In this document: positions 33,385 to 46,800 of the stretch, one piece after another
Position numbering within the stretch: position 1 is the first letter of the stretch
How the letters are laid out: the number at the start of each line of letters is the position of its first letter
Source of the DNA: Stomorhina lunata
Taxonomy: Eukaryota > Arthropoda > Insecta > Diptera > Rhiniidae
Assembly (NCBI GenBank): GCA_933228675.1
Contig: OW121741.1
Coordinates: 114,822,694-114,886,693, forward strand
Reading direction: 5' to 3'
Length of the DNA stretch: 64,000 bases
Program-made: the position numbers and the translations under genes
Notes under the pieces: generated by a model
Database searches by the model: none
What the model saw: the letters and a program-made list of their open reading frames with translations, nothing else
What the model was told of the DNA's origin: nothing

Positions 33385-35700
33385 GACGATGGTTTTTGAA
33401 AAATTTCCATAAAAATTAGAAAAATTTTGAATAAATTCTATAAAAATTGAAAATTTTTGAAAATTTTCCATAAAAAATAGAAAATTTTTGAAAAATTTTC
33501 TAAAAAAAAACAAAATGAAAATTTTTTTAAAAAAATAGAAATTTTTGAAAAATTTTCTAAAAAAATAGAAAATTTTTGAAAAATTTTCTAAAAAAATAGA
33601 TAATTTTTGAAAAATTTCCTACAAAAATAGAAAATTTTTCAAAAATTTTCTATTTTTATAGAAAATTTTTGAAAAATTTTCTATAAAAATAGAAAATTTT
33701 TGAAAAATTTTCTATAAAAATAGAAAATTTTTGAAAAATTTTCTATAAAAATTGAAAATTTTTGAAAAATTTTCTATAAAAATAGAAAATTTTTGAAAAA
33801 TTTTCTATAAAAATAGAAAATTTTTGAAAAATTTCCTATAAAAATAGAAAATTTTTCCTACAAAAGTAGAAAATTTTTGAAAAATTTCCTACAAAAGTAG
33901 AAAATTTTTGAAAAATTTCCTACAAAAATAGAAAATTTTTGAAAAATTTCCTATAAAAATAGAAAATTTTTGAAAAATTTCCTATAAAAATAGAAAATTT
34001 TTGAAAAATTTCCTATAAAAATAGAAAATTTTTGAAAAATTTCCTATAAAAATAGAAAATTTTTGAAAAATTTCCTATAAAAATAGAAAATTTTTGAAAA
34101 ATTTCCTATAAAAATAGAAAATTTTTGAAAAATTTCCTATAAAAATAGAAAATTTTTGAAAAATTTCCTATAAAAATAGAAAATTTTTGAAAAATTTCCT
34201 ATAAAAATAGAAAATTTTTGAAAAATTTCCTATAAAAATAGAAAATTTTTGAAAAATTTCCTATAAAAATAGAAAATTTTTGAAAAATTTCCTATAAAAA
34301 TAGAAAATTTTTGAAAAATTTCCTATAAAAATAGAAAATTTTTGAAAAATTTCCTATAAAAATAGAAAATTTTTGAAAAATTTCCTATAAAAATAGAAAA
34401 TTTTTGAAAAAAATTAGAAAAATTTTGAAAAATTTCATATAAAAATAGAAAATTTTTGAAAAATTTCCTATAAAAATGGAAAATTTTTGAAAAATTCCCT
34501 ATAGAAATAGAAAATTTTTGAAAAATTTCCTATAAAAATAGAAAGTTTTTGAAAAATTTCCTATAAAAATAGAAAATTTTTGAAAAAAATTAGAAAAATT
34601 TTGAAAAATTTCATATAAAAATAGAAAATTTTTAAAAAATTTCCTATAAAAATGGAAAATTTTTGAAAAATTCCCTATAGAAATAGAAAATTTTTGAAAA
34701 ATTTCCTATAAAAAAGGAACATTTTTGAAAAATTTCCTATAAAAATAAAAACTTTTGAAAAATTTCCTATAAAAATAGAAAATTTTTGAAAGATTTTCTT
34801 TAAAAAATAAAATTTTTGAAAAAATTTCTATATAAATAGAAAATTGAAATTTTTGTTTCAAAAATTTCCTTTTAAATAGTTTATTTTCGATAAATTCCCT
34901 GTAACAAGATAATTTGTTAAATCTCTTAAAAGAGTTTTTTAAAGAAATCACTTAAAAAGTGAATTTTAGAAAGTGAATTTTTGAAAAATTCCGTTTAAAA
35001 AATAAAAGGGATTTAAAAAAAGGGATTTTTAAAAAATAAATTCTAAAAAGTGAATTTTTGAAAAATTCCTCTTATAAGAGACTTAAAAAAAATTAATTTT
35101 AAAAAGTGAATTTTTTAAATATTTCCTTTAAAACTTTATTTGTTTTTATGTAACCCTTAATAAGCGAATCTTTAAATAGTGAAATTCTTAAAAATTCCCT
35201 AAAAAAATATGGTTTTTTATAAATTTTCTTTAGTAAGAGAGTTTTCGTAAAATTTCCTTTAATAAGTGAATTTGTATTTTTTTTTAAATTTCATTAAAAA
35301 GAGATTTTTATAAAAATTTCTTTTAAAAACAGAATTTTTGGAAAATTTCTCCAATAAGTGAATATTTGAAGTATTTGCTTTAATGAATGAATTTTTAAAA
35401 TTTTTATGAAAAATTCTCTTAAAGAGGATTTTTAGAAAAATTTATTTTAAAAACTAAATTTTTGAAAAATTTTCTTTAATATGTGATTTTTTTTTTAATT
35501 TTCTTAATAAAGTTAATTTTTAAATAATTCCCTGTAATAAGTATTTTTGGGAATTTTGGAATGGGAATTTAACAATTAATAAATAAGGTTTTGGAATATT
35601 TTCTTTAATAGTTCAATTTTTTTTTAATATTTTCTTGAATAAGTGATTTTCAAAGTGGATTTTTGAAAAGTACGTTTTAAAACAAAATTTTAAAACAATT
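33385..35700. repeat. 31-bp AT satellite, homogeneous core and decayed right flank
   Basis: The segment 33640-34400 is a nearly uniform array of a 31-bp unit (TTTTTGAAAAATTTCCTAT plus AAAAATAGAAAA). One unit near 33625-33665 is inverted. A segment starting near 34407 (AAAAAAATTAGAAAAATTTTG) recurs about 176 bp later. From about 34860 to 35700 units are strongly diverged. The gradient from uniform core to decayed edge is typical of satellite turnover. Confidence 0.92.
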
Positions 35701-36529
35701 TTCTTGAAATCCATAGAATTAAGAAAAAAAATTTGTCAGCGAATTATTTCCTGTTCCATAGTGTAGTTACTTAAAAGGCCAGTAAATACAATATGACAAG
35801 CATTAAATCAAAAGTTTCATACACTTTACGCCTGATGACGTTAAATCAAATAGTATTTACTTTAATATTTCATTTCATTTATTTTGATGCCTCTTTATAA
35901 CTCTCCTGTCCATAAATGTTGTGTTCCAATCGTAAAAAGATATTTCCTCATACAGATTTCCTCAACTATTGAAGTGCATATATGTATATCGTATGCTTAT
36001 GTCCGTTTTTTTTTAGCTCCTGTCTGCATGTCTACTTCATATATTGCCATATTTTTTTTATAGATATTTTACTTTTTATTTCGCAGTCTGAAAATATGTT
36101 GCCGCAATAAAATATAAATATAACTTAAAAGAAAATAACAGCAATATCAAGCGCATACACTGATTTTATAAGAGTAAAATAAAATTGAATACCAACAAAT
36201 CCGGCAACTCAAAGGGACAATTGAAAAGAAACATAAGAAAAAGAAATAAATCGACCATTTGGTTGACTTACCCATACAATGTACGTAAATGTATATATAC
36301 ATTCATTTATGAGTAAAAGCATCAATAAAATCATATAGTTTTAACTTAATAATAAAATACATTGCTAACAAGGCAATTTGTGTGAGTATTTGAGTAAAAT
36401 TCAGAAGAAAAGTGTAAGAATTCGTTTTCAAATATTTTAAATTTCTATAGACTCGAAGCAGAACGATAATACTATTGAGACAATTAAAAATGAATTTTAA
36501 ATTGAAGATATTCATTGAAGATAATATTT
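35701..36529. other. AT-rich spacer without recognisable gene
   Basis: Nothing beyond AT-rich single-copy-looking sequence is seen. Confidence 0.5.
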
Positions 36530-38645
36530 TTTAAAAATTTTTGAAAAATTTCTAAAAATATAAAAAATTTCAAAAAAATTCTATAAGAATAGACAATTTT
36601 TTTTTTATGAAAAATAGTAAATTTTTGAAAAATTTCCTCTAAAAATATTTAAATTTTGAAAACTCTCCTATAAAAATAATAAATTTTCGAAAAATTTTCG
36701 ATTTAATTTTTGAAAAAAGTTTTTATAAAAATAATAAGTTTTTGTAAAATTTTATATAAAAATAATATCTTTTTTAATTTTCTATAAAAAAAGGAATTTT
36801 TTTAAATTTCCTATAAAAACATACATTTTTTGAAAAATTTCCTATAAAAATAGAAAAATTTCCTATTAAAATAGAAAATGTTTGAAAAATTTCCTTTTAA
36901 AATAAAAAATGTTTGAAAAATTTCCTATAAAAGTAGAATTTTTTTTTGAATAATTTCCTATAGAAATAGAAAAATTTTATAAATAGTAAATTTTTGAAAA
37001 ATTTCCTACAGAAATAGACAATTTTTGAAAAATTTCCTACAGAAAAAGAAAATTTTTGAAAAATTTCCTACAAAAAAATAAAAAAAAATTTCCTATAAAA
37101 ATAGAATTTTTTTTTTGAATAATTTCCTATAAAAATAGAAAAATTTTAAAAATAGTAAATTTTTGAAAAATTTCCTATAAAAATAGAAGATTTTTGAAAA
37201 ATTTCCTATAAAAATAGAAAATTTTTAAAAAATTTGAAAACTTTGAAAAATTTGCTATAAAAATAGAAAAATGTTAAAAAATTTTCTACAAAAATAGAAA
37301 ATTTTTAAAAAATTTCTGTAAAAATAGAAAATTCTTAAAAAATTTCCTATAAAAATAGTAAATTTCTTAAATATTTCCTATAAAAATAGTAAATTTTCCT
37401 ATAAAACTAGTAAATTTTTGAAAAATTTCCTATAAAGATAGTATGCTTTTGAACAACTTGCCATAACAATAGTAAATTTTTGAAAAATTTCCTATAAAAA
37501 TAGTAAATTTCTGAAATATTTCCTATAAAAATAGTTCATTTTTGAAAAATTTCTTATCAAAATAGTAAATTTTTGAAAAATTTTCTAGTAAAAATGTACA
37601 TTTTTGAAAATTTTCCTGTAAAAATAGCAAATTTTTGAAAAATTCCCTATAAAAATAGTAAATTTTTGAAAAATTTCCTATAAAAATAGTAAATTTTTGA
37701 AAAATTTCCTATAAAATAGTAAACTTTGAAAAATTTTCCTATAAAAATAGTAAATTTTTGAAATATTTCCTATAAAAATTGTACAGTTTTGAAAAATTTC
37801 CCATAAAAATAGTATTTTTTTTTGAAAAATTTCCCATAAAAATAGTAAGTTTTTTGAAAAATTTCCTATAAAAATAGTAAATTTTTTAAAAATTTCCTAT
37901 AAAAATAGTAAATTTTTGAAAAATTTCCTATAAAAATAGTAAATTTTTGAAAAATTTCCTATAAAAATAGTAAATTTTTGAAAAATTTCCTATAAAAATA
38001 GTAAATTTTTGAAAAATTTCCTATAAAAATAGTAAATTTTTGAAATATTTCCTATAAAAATAGTAAAGTTTTGAAAAATTTCCCATAAAAATAGTATTTT
38101 TTTTTTGAAAAATTTCCGATAAAAATAGTAATTTTTTTGAAAAATTTCCTATAAAAATAGTAAATTTTTGAAAAATTTCCTATAAAAATAGTAAATTTTT
38201 GAAAAATTTCCTATAAAAATAGTAAATTTTTGAAAAATTTCCTATAAAAATAGTAAATTTTTGAAAAATTTCCTATAAAAATAGTAAATTTTTAAAAAAT
38301 TTTCTATCAAAATAGTAAATTTTTAAAAAATTTCCTATTAAAATAGTAAATTTTTAAAAAATTTCCTATAAAAATAGTAAATTTTTAAAAAATTTCCTAT
38401 AAAAATAGTAAATTTTTGAAAAATTTTCTATAAAAATAGTAAATTTTTGAAAAATTTTCTATAAAAATAGTAAATTTTTGAAAAATTTCCTATAAAAGTA
38501 GTAAATTTTTAAAAAATTTTCTATAAAAATAGTAATTTTTTGAAAAATTTCCATTAAAATAGTAACTTTTTGACAAATTTCCTATAAAAGTAGATAATTG
38601 AAAATTTGCCTGTAAAAATAGTAAATTTGTGAAAAATTTCGCGAT
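36530..38645. repeat. 31-bp AT satellite with about 282-bp higher-order repeat
   Basis: These are units of the AAAAATAGTAAATTTTTG type, diverged on the left and uniform from about 37860. A variant pair of units (CCCATAAAAATAGTA followed by a long T run) appears at 37800 and again at 38082, about nine units apart. Confidence 0.92.
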
Positions 38646-40083
38646 GATAATAAAACTTTTTTATTTGTTTTTCCAGTTTTAGTTACAAAATAATATTCCG
38701 CTAATAATTGGGTCAAGTCAGTGAAGAAGCCAATCATTGTGGACTAGTTTGTTTGGTTTTTGTGCATGATTTATTTTATGTTGGTGATTATATGAAACTC
38801 CCTTTTTATGAATATTTAATAGATAGTTTCTTTTTTGTGTAATTCTTTTTTTGCATACAATATCTGAGTTTCATAATAATTCATGGCAACAGATAGGGTG
38901 TAACTAACAATAAATGACAAATTATACTTGTAACATGCAAAAAGGGAATGTAAGAAAAAAATACAAAATGTTGAGGGGAAGAAATATTTTAAAAGATGTA
39001 TGGAGAAGGTACAATAATTTTTAATAAATTCTGTATTTTTTAGTACCAAACTAATCAAATAAATACAAATCTTTCATCCCTCTAAAAATATGACACATGA
39101 ATAATTTGTTATATATTTTTCCTGGTTATGAATATTCATCTTTGATGAAGCAATCTGTTCTCATCTTTAGGACAGAAAAACTGTAGTGCCTTTCCTGTTG
39201 TATCTATAAAAAATGATTCTCTATGACATATTGATGGTATCGAGTTAATGTTATTAGTAGAAAGTTATAAAACTGTATCATTTATCATAATGATAAACAC
39301 GAGCCGAGTGAAAGAAAAAAAAAACTTTGAATACATCTAGAGTTTGAAAGCAAATCCAATAAAAAAGTACAAAAAGTAGTTACATGAATAGTTATTAAAT
39401 CGTTTTATGATTGAGAGGTGCTACCATTCACATGTCAGGGTCAAACAAATCACAAATAAACGAGAAAAAACAAATCATTTTAATTTCACTGTCACATTTA
39501 TACGAACAAACATACAAAACATATGAAAACATTCACATAAATATTTATTTATAAATGTTCTCAAATATGTAACAGATTTGCACAAATGTTTATGTATTTA
39601 TCATACAATGAAAAATGGTCGAATATGTAGATATTCATGCAGATGTAAAAATATTTATGGGTAAAATTTATGTTGAATTTATTACAGAAAAAAACTTTGG
39701 TTTACATTTATAGTTTTAAAAGTGTGTTTAAAATAAATCGATAAAATGTAAATGATATTGATGGTATTTAAAAGGGATAGGAAAATAACAAAATAAATGT
39801 TTAAAATATTCTATTTAAGGTACAATTTAAATATTGTGAATTTTTGAAATTTAATATTTAAAGGAAAGTTCAAAAAAATGTATACTTAAATATTTGAAAT
39901 TTTATAAAAATTTTCTTTTATTACCTTATTATTTACCCTTTAAAGGACTTTTTTTTATAAATTTACAACTTATCTAGTCAGAAAGTTCTAAAGCCTGTAA
40001 CGCCCTACCTTATAAAAATTGGATGCACTGAGGTATTATATAATCTTAATATGACTACAACAATGACAATTCTAAGACAATTG
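38646..40083. other. AT-rich spacer without recognisable gene
   Basis: Many short reverse-strand frames occur but no recognisable product, RNA gene or transposon. Confidence 0.5.
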
Positions 40084-40450
<367 letters not shown>

Positions 40451-40682
40451 AATTTTGGAAAGTTAGCACTATGGAATGTATCAGAAATAATGGAACTTAT
40501 TTTAATAGCGGTGATCATACTGCCAAAAAAGAAACAGTGCCGATCAACAGGTAGCTGGAATCGTTCAATTCTAAGGACAAGCTTTTATATTGTTAACACT
40601 TCGATATAGTTAGTTTTTGAAAGTAAATGTTGAAGGAATTTGATTGTTACTGATATCCTTAACCTTTTGGCTCTTTTAAGAA
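40451..40682. other. Short spacer
   Basis: No feature was recognised. Confidence 0.4.
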
Positions 40683-41095
40683 CAGTTGAGTCATCCTAAA
40701 ACAGATGACTCATCTTAAAAGTGCTGACTTGTCCTAAAAAGCAAACTGATCTTTAAACTGCAAAATCATTATAAAACTATTGAGTTGTACCAAAACAGCT
40801 GACCCGATGGATCCTAAAATTTGTGATTCATCTTGAAATCATTGAGTCCTTTTAAAACTACTGAGTCATCACGAAGTTCTAAGTCTTAAAAAAATATAAC
40901 TCATCCTTAAACTGCTGAGTCATCCAAAAACTACTGAGCTAAAACTTTTGATCTATCCTTAAGCCTCTGACTAATTCTAAGAGTGCTTACTTTTCTTAAA
41001 AGTGCTAAGTCATCCTTAAACTTCAGAGTCATACTAAAACTACTAAGTAATATCAATATTCCTGACTTAATTTAAGTTGCTGAGTCATCTTATAA
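40683..41095 (-). repeat. TGACTCA minisatellite, opposite orientation
   Basis: Degenerate units of about 18-20 bp such as AAACTGCTGAGTCATCC are the reverse complement of the unit at 29835-31430 (GATGACTCAGCAGTTT). Several exact TGAGTCA heptamers remain. The array is shorter and more decayed than the first. Confidence 0.82.
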
Positions 41096-42100
41096 CCCGA
41101 CATGGAAAAGTCTAATTTAATTAATTCGCACGATCTCAATGACCTGTTCACATCGACTTCATGTAAGATGGATCTATCCGGCTGAAGCCATATGTCGTTG
41201 TTATTTAAATACTCTATTCAAAGTGATTGTCAAAGTTACCCTCAAAGAAATAGCGACTAATGCAAAAATGTATAACAAAGTGTACTTTTGGGGATGCACT
41301 AAACTCTTTTGGATCTCATATGAATTGATATATAAGAAAATTCGACAATTTTTTTTGGTAAGTTGTACTATGATATTTCTGCTGCAAGAAAAATCTAATG
41401 ATGCAGTTCTATAAAAAAGAGTCTAGATATTTAGGATCAATAATTGTTTTTAAGAAAATTTATATTTTATGTTATAAAATAGGTATTGAAGTGTTCTTAA
41501 ACGAAAAGTGGTGAAATTTTTCATCAAACTCAGTAGCTCATGCATTGAATATAGTTTCAAAGCTTTAACCTTGATGTCAATTTAATTAAGGTGCAGAACC
41601 TTGGTTTAAGTATTCAGTTGAAAATAACTTAATCTCCTATATAGTTTAGGAGATATCAGGAAATCAAAAAAGTTCTACAAAATTCAGTGTTTTCGTTTAT
41701 ATTTGGACAAAATCTAAGTTGATTCGGGTTTGCTCGGTGTTCCCATTATAACCCCGTGAAAGGAGAAAGTCACTTCTTTAGATTGAGAGAAAATAATTCA
41801 CCCAAATTTATCGATCGTAGAACAAATTTCAAAATTTTCTGAAAAAAGTTACATAAATTGTTATGCACAAATTAAGCATAAAGTGTTGCAGTTGTTTAGG
41901 CGTAACTTTTTAATCAAATTGCATTTAAGTTTAAGTTCAAGGCAATTACCCCTAGGAGTCGGTTTATTTCAACCAAAATTAGTAGAGCTTCTTTTTGGGT
42001 AAACTAATAGAGATGTGCCGATTTTTTTCAAATTTTATTGAAATTCTGCTTATACATAAAAAAAAAACAAAAAGTGTATTTTAAAAAACACTTTTATCAT
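41096..42100. other. AT-rich spacer without recognisable gene
   Basis: No family resemblance was found. A 91-codon frame at 41139-41414 has no known motif and is not called. Confidence 0.45.
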
Positions 42101-42101
42101 T

Positions 42102-42134
<33 letters not shown>
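42101..42134. repeat. TA microsatellite
   Basis: About 15 TA dinucleotides directly abut the 3' side of the reverse-strand SINE, so they may derive from its tail. Confidence 0.9.
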
Positions 42135-42136
<2 letters not shown>

Positions 42137-42145
42137 CCCCGACAA

Positions 42146-42433
42146 CATTCCAATTGGAACAAGGGGTACTTCTCTCAGACAATGAGCTGCATCCGATTCT
42201 ATTTTTTGACTCATTGAAAGGGACCTACGTTTTAACGCCGGCTCCGAACGGCAAATGCATTAGTTAGAGAAGTTTTTCATAGCCTAATACTCAATAACCA
42301 GTGGCTAGCTGAGTTATGAGGTGAACCGCCGCTTTTTGAAAATTATTTTTTTTCAAGTGGGTCTGACAGGGATTGAACTTGGGACCTCTGGTATGCTAGG
42401 CGGATGACTTACCTGCTATACCACTGCGGTTCA
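42146..42433 (-). mobile_element. tRNA-derived SINE (reverse strand)
   Basis: Read on the reverse strand, the head (42433 to about 42360) looks like a tRNA gene. It has an A-box-like GTGGTATAGCAGGTAAG, an anticodon-arm-like CCGCCTAGCATACC, and a B-box-like AAGTTCAATCCC. A tRNA-unrelated body follows to about 42146. A second copy of the same body and part of the head lies at 52190-53345 (interrupted), showing that it is a dispersed family rather than a tRNA gene. The head differs from canonical tRNA at several positions, so it is not called a functional tRNA. Confidence 0.78.
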
Positions 42434-43703
42434 TTTGTACGTGTTGTTAAATTTGTGCTGATATGCAAAACAGACCATCAAGGTTCAGAAGTCCCTGTTG
42501 GAAGACACTTTATTATGGAAGGTTTAGCAACAAAAATTAGCTATAACTCTGTCATCTAGCGAATTATAATGTTTTCGGTACAAAATTTAAATTTCATTTA
42601 AATTTCCGAAATTTGTTAAACCAAAAAAATGTTTCACATTCAAATTAAATTTGCAGGCTCATGCATATGGTTGCGGTAAATAATAAAGAAATATATTTAA
42701 ATGTATGGTTTTTACTGAACTAAATGGTTTTGAAAATATAAAAATATTCAGACAAATGCAAAATATTTTAAATTGAAAATAAACTAGAACATTTATATAG
42801 TTTAAACTACATACGCACAAACAGAGCAAGTTAATTGGGCGTGTAATGGTAACAGAATTTTAACAACCGGAAGTAAAAATGTGTGGGATAATAATATGAA
42901 ATGAAAATATAAACACAAAATTAAACTAAAGGGGGTGCCATAAGCAAAAAAGTTCATAGTTGATTAATGAAAGGAAAGAATTGATTATCTTGCTAAGGGA
43001 AACTAACTTAACTAAACTACTTAAATTTAAACTTAAATTTAGTCGAAAATTAAATTATAAAGATTTAAATTAATATGTACTTGTTTATTAAATTTTCTTC
43101 TGGGCTACCCTAAAGCTCATATATAAAATTTATAAATTGCCTGTATTAGTATTTGTATATAAAATAGATATTATATATAAGTTTGTATATGTATGTATTT
43201 ATATACAATATATTTATGTATATAAACATTCATGCAAAATGCTCATTTCTGTGCAGTCACTAAATTTAATGAATTTAAATTTTCTAATGTTATTGGTAAC
43301 AACAATTGTGGTCAATTTAGATTATGTTTAAAAACCATAAATAATGAGTTAATTAAAATCAGTTAGAGGAAGGTTTAGTTCATAAATATTAAAAGTTTTC
43401 GTTTTGGGCTATTGTTGGTGCGTTTGTTGTTAGCTCATAATATGGCGGCAAATTTTACATTCTTAAATTGTAAAATTATTACTAAATTATTTGATTGCAT
43501 TTGCGGGTGGTTGGTGGGTTGGCTTGCTACATTATATATGTATCTGCTGGGATTACAAATTCACTGTAAAGTATTTAAATTTATTATAATCACTATTTAT
43601 TGTTGTTTGTTAAATATTCAACTAATTACTGTTTCCAATTTAAATGAGCTTAAGAAAATACATATGTATGTTAATTATTTAAATTAAACTGATAAGTCGG
43701 TTA
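42434..43703. other. AT-rich spacer without recognisable gene
   Basis: No coding family was recognised. Frames at 43137-43331 and 43412-43687 are unremarkable. Confidence 0.45.
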
Positions 43704-44200
43704 GTGTATTTGTCATTATATTTGTGAAACTTTAGGGTAATGGCTAAATATTGCAATTGACATCACAAATTTATCAAGTATACATTTCGCAGACCAAACA
43801 ATTAATTTATTAAAATTTTGTCAGAAATTGAGCTAGGACACCTCAATTTTTGAAAAATTTTGTTATGAAGTATTTCGACATTAAAAATAAGTAAGAGTGT
43901 TACAGACAGACAGACAGATAGACAAACAGACAGACAGACAGACAAACAAACAGACAGACAGACAACCAGCCAGCCAGACAGACAGTGTATTTGTCATAAT
44001 ATATGTGAAACTTGAGGGTAATGGCTAAATATTGCAATTGACATCACAAATTTATGAAGTTTACATTTAGTAGACCAAGCAATTAATTTATTCAAATTTT
44101 GTCAAAAATTGAGCAAGGACACCTCAATTTTTGATAAATTTTGTTATGAAGTATTTCGACATTAAAAATAAGTAAGAGTGTTACAGACAGACAGACAGAT

Positions 44201-44277
<77 letters not shown>

Positions 44278-44509
44278 ACCAGCCAGCCAGCCAGCCAGAC
44301 AGTGTATTTGTCATAATATATGTGAAACTTGAGGGTAATGGCTAAATATTGCAATTGACATCACAAATTTATGAAGTTTACATTTAGTAGACCAAGCAAT
44401 TAATTTATTCAAATTTTGTCAAAAATTGAGCTAGGACACCTCAATTTTTGATAAATTTTGTTATGAAGTATTTCGACATTAAAAATAAGTAAGAGTGTTA
44501 CAGACAGAC

Positions 44510-44578
<69 letters not shown>

Positions 44579-44800
44579 ACCAGCCAGACAGACAGACAGT
44601 GTATTTGTCGTAATATATGTGAAACTTGAGGGTAATGGCTAAATATTGCAATTGACATCACAAATTTATGAAGTTTACATTTAGTAGACCAAGCAATTAA
44701 TTTATTCAAATTTTATCAAAAATTAAGCTGGTTTACCTCAATTTTTGAAAAAATTTGTTATAAATTATATAATTACAGACTGACAGACGAACATCGCTCA
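43704..44800. repeat. Four-copy macrorepeat carrying ACAG microsatellites
   Basis: A core of about 200 bp starting GTGTATTTGTCATAATATATG and ending near AAATAAGTAAGAGTGTTACAG begins at 43704, 43986, 44303 and 44600. Each of the first three cores is followed by an ACAG tract of different length, with AGCC variants. The fourth copy is truncated and runs into ACAGACGAACATCGCTCAC. The second to fourth cores resemble each other most. The ACAG tract plus ACATCGCTCA neighbour resembles mini-me/DINE-type elements. Reverse-strand Cys-Leu-Ser-Val frames across it are artefacts. Confidence 0.9.
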
Positions 44801-44939
44801 CTAGATTTAGATAAGGACTATAGGCAAATGTTGACCGATTGTCACAAAATTTATATTCTGGTATTTATATAAAGCTTAAAGCTTATTTATGGAAAATTTA
44901 AAATGTTCGTGTCTGTTTTTTTGTATGTTGTTTGATATT

Positions 44940-45220
44940 AACGTGCGCCGAAACTAGCGAACCGCTTTTTCGAAAATTTTGACAGTATGGTGGGGTGTGA
45001 CCGGTGGTTAAAGTAGGCTAGGTGTTTTTTTTTTTTAAATCCCAAGTGGGCGTGATCCTCCCATATAAATCAAATTATTAGAAATGTCAAATATGGTTGA
45101 CCGATCGGACCAATTTTTCTGAAATTTTGAAAGTATGTTAAAGTGTTGCTGGGAGGTAAATAGCATTAGTTTTTTTTTTTGAAAACTCAAGTGGGCGTGA
45201 TCCCTCCCATATAAGTTAAA
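44940..45220. repeat. Tandem duplication of about 145 bp
   Basis: AAGTGGGCGTGATCCTCCCA at 45044 recurs as AAGTGGGCGTGATCCCTCCC at 45189. The upstream parts also align (GACCGA..CGGACCA / GCGAACCGC, then TTTTGACAGTATG / TTTTGAAAGTATG). It lies next to the macrorepeat and may be part of the same mobile-element remnant. Confidence 0.75.
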
Positions 45221-45539
45221 TATTATAAATGACAAATATATATGATAAGGTCAAAACGACTAAACCGAATTAATTTAAGTTTTAAATGTGAATATTTTAC
45301 TATAGGATATTTTGAAATTGTTTAAAATGGACCAAGGAGGACCAGGGAATTGAAACATGTGGATGAAATTCCATTTTTCTTTCAAATTGCATTACTTTAG
45401 AATGGCTATACCGATTAATACTGTTGTTTTTTTCTAAATGTTTATCTTAGTCCAGGTTATGATGCTACAAATAGAAATTGACAATGCCCATTTTTTCGTC
45501 CTCTTTTTATTGATTTATCTAAAAACGGAAAACGGCTGC

Positions 45540-45930
45540 ACGGATATTGGTATTTTATGGTTATTGTTTGATAATAGTTTAAATAGGCGATTGTTTGGCA
45601 ACTGTTTGAAGATTTTTCATAATTATTTGATAGTTGTCTGTCGAGTGTTTAGTAGTTGTTTGATAGTTGTTTGATGATTGATTGACTGATTGATTGTTTA
45701 ATAATTGCTTCTCGATTAACTAGCGATTTTTTGACGATAGTTTGATTATTTTTGACTATTGTTTGATCGTTGTTTGATGATTGACTGACGACTGTTTAAT
45801 GATTTTTAATGATTGTTCCGTAATTGTTTCACGATTGACTGGCGATTATTTGACGGTTTTTTGATCACTATTTGACGATTCTTTGATGATTGTTTGACGA
45901 TTGTTTAATCGTTTTTTGATGATCTATATA
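45540..45930. repeat. Degenerate GATTGTTTGAT minisatellite
   Basis: A unit of about 10-11 bp (GATTGTTTGAC/T) is repeated with many substitutions over about 390 bp. No coding function is inferred. Confidence 0.82.
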
Positions 45931-46042
45931 TGTGTCAGAGCATTGATAAAGCTACCTAAGGGTTAAAACGGGTTTGTTTAGGAGAGCCATTTTAAAGATT
46001 TAAATTCTTTCTCTATGCCCTGTCACATATGTATGTATATTA

Positions 46043-46800
46043 AACAAGTAAGAAAGTGCTATAGTCGGTCAAACCCGACCATACGATACCTTTCACCACT
46101 TATATCAAAGGTGTTATTTTTACTGTATAAAGACAAATATTTGCTAAATTTTGCCATCATACAAACATTTTCTCAGAACTTATTTATTTAAGCTATTATC
46201 GTCATTTGGACTTATATGAGAGCTAGGATCAAATGTGAACCTATTATGTCGAAATTCGGCAAATTGATTACAGTTTTTTTTATTATTATGTATGCAAAAA
46301 ATTCACAAAAACTTCTCATTATCTTCAGATTTACGAGCGTTTTAGTGATTTTTGTCTCATTTATGTAGTGCGTTTTGACAGAAGAGTTTATATGGGAGCT
46401 ATAGTCAAATTTTAACCGATTTCAATGAAATTTGGTATAGTGATTTTGGTTTACATAAGCAGTATTTGTTTGAAATTTCATTTAAAAATACTGATATTTG
46501 TGGCCAAAATATCAATTCGGAAAGTGGTCCCATAGGTCCCACTTAAATAATGAACCGATTTTGAAGAGTTTCAATGGTCATGGTCCCACTATCAAAAAAA
46601 AAAAAAAAACGATCTGTGCCAAATTTCGTCGAATTATCTTAAGATTTGCCACCTGTACTTTGATTACATGGTATAAATGGGGGTCCGACTCAAAAAGTGA
46701 TTCTAAGCCTACTGTTATACTAAAAGGTGACAAATATTTGTATGCGTTACATACATCAGCACAAACTTATAATACCCTTTCCACCTATGGTGGTGAAGCA
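46043..46800 (+). mobile_element. DINE/mini-me-like non-autonomous element
   Basis: It begins near CAAGTAAGAAAGTGCTATAG, followed by TCGGTCAAACCCGACC, and ends near CAGCACAAACTTATAATACC with a hairpin CTTTCCACCTATGGTGGTGAAG. Ends of the same type, in the opposite orientation, bound 50683-52135. A short 3' hairpin, no terminal inverted repeats and no ORF fit a Helitron/Helentron-derived non-autonomous element, as DINE-1 and mini-me are. The class is inferred and the exact borders are uncertain by about 10 bp. Confidence 0.6.

Noticed and set aside
42360..42433. Functional tRNA gene on the reverse strand
   Set aside because: The head is followed by a body shared with another locus and the arms do not pair cleanly, so a SINE is the better reading.
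44409..44709. Reverse frames of about 80 codons with Cys-Leu-Ser-Val stretches
   Set aside because: They are translations of the ACAG tract and its flanking core; the same sequence is repeated in neighbouring copies.
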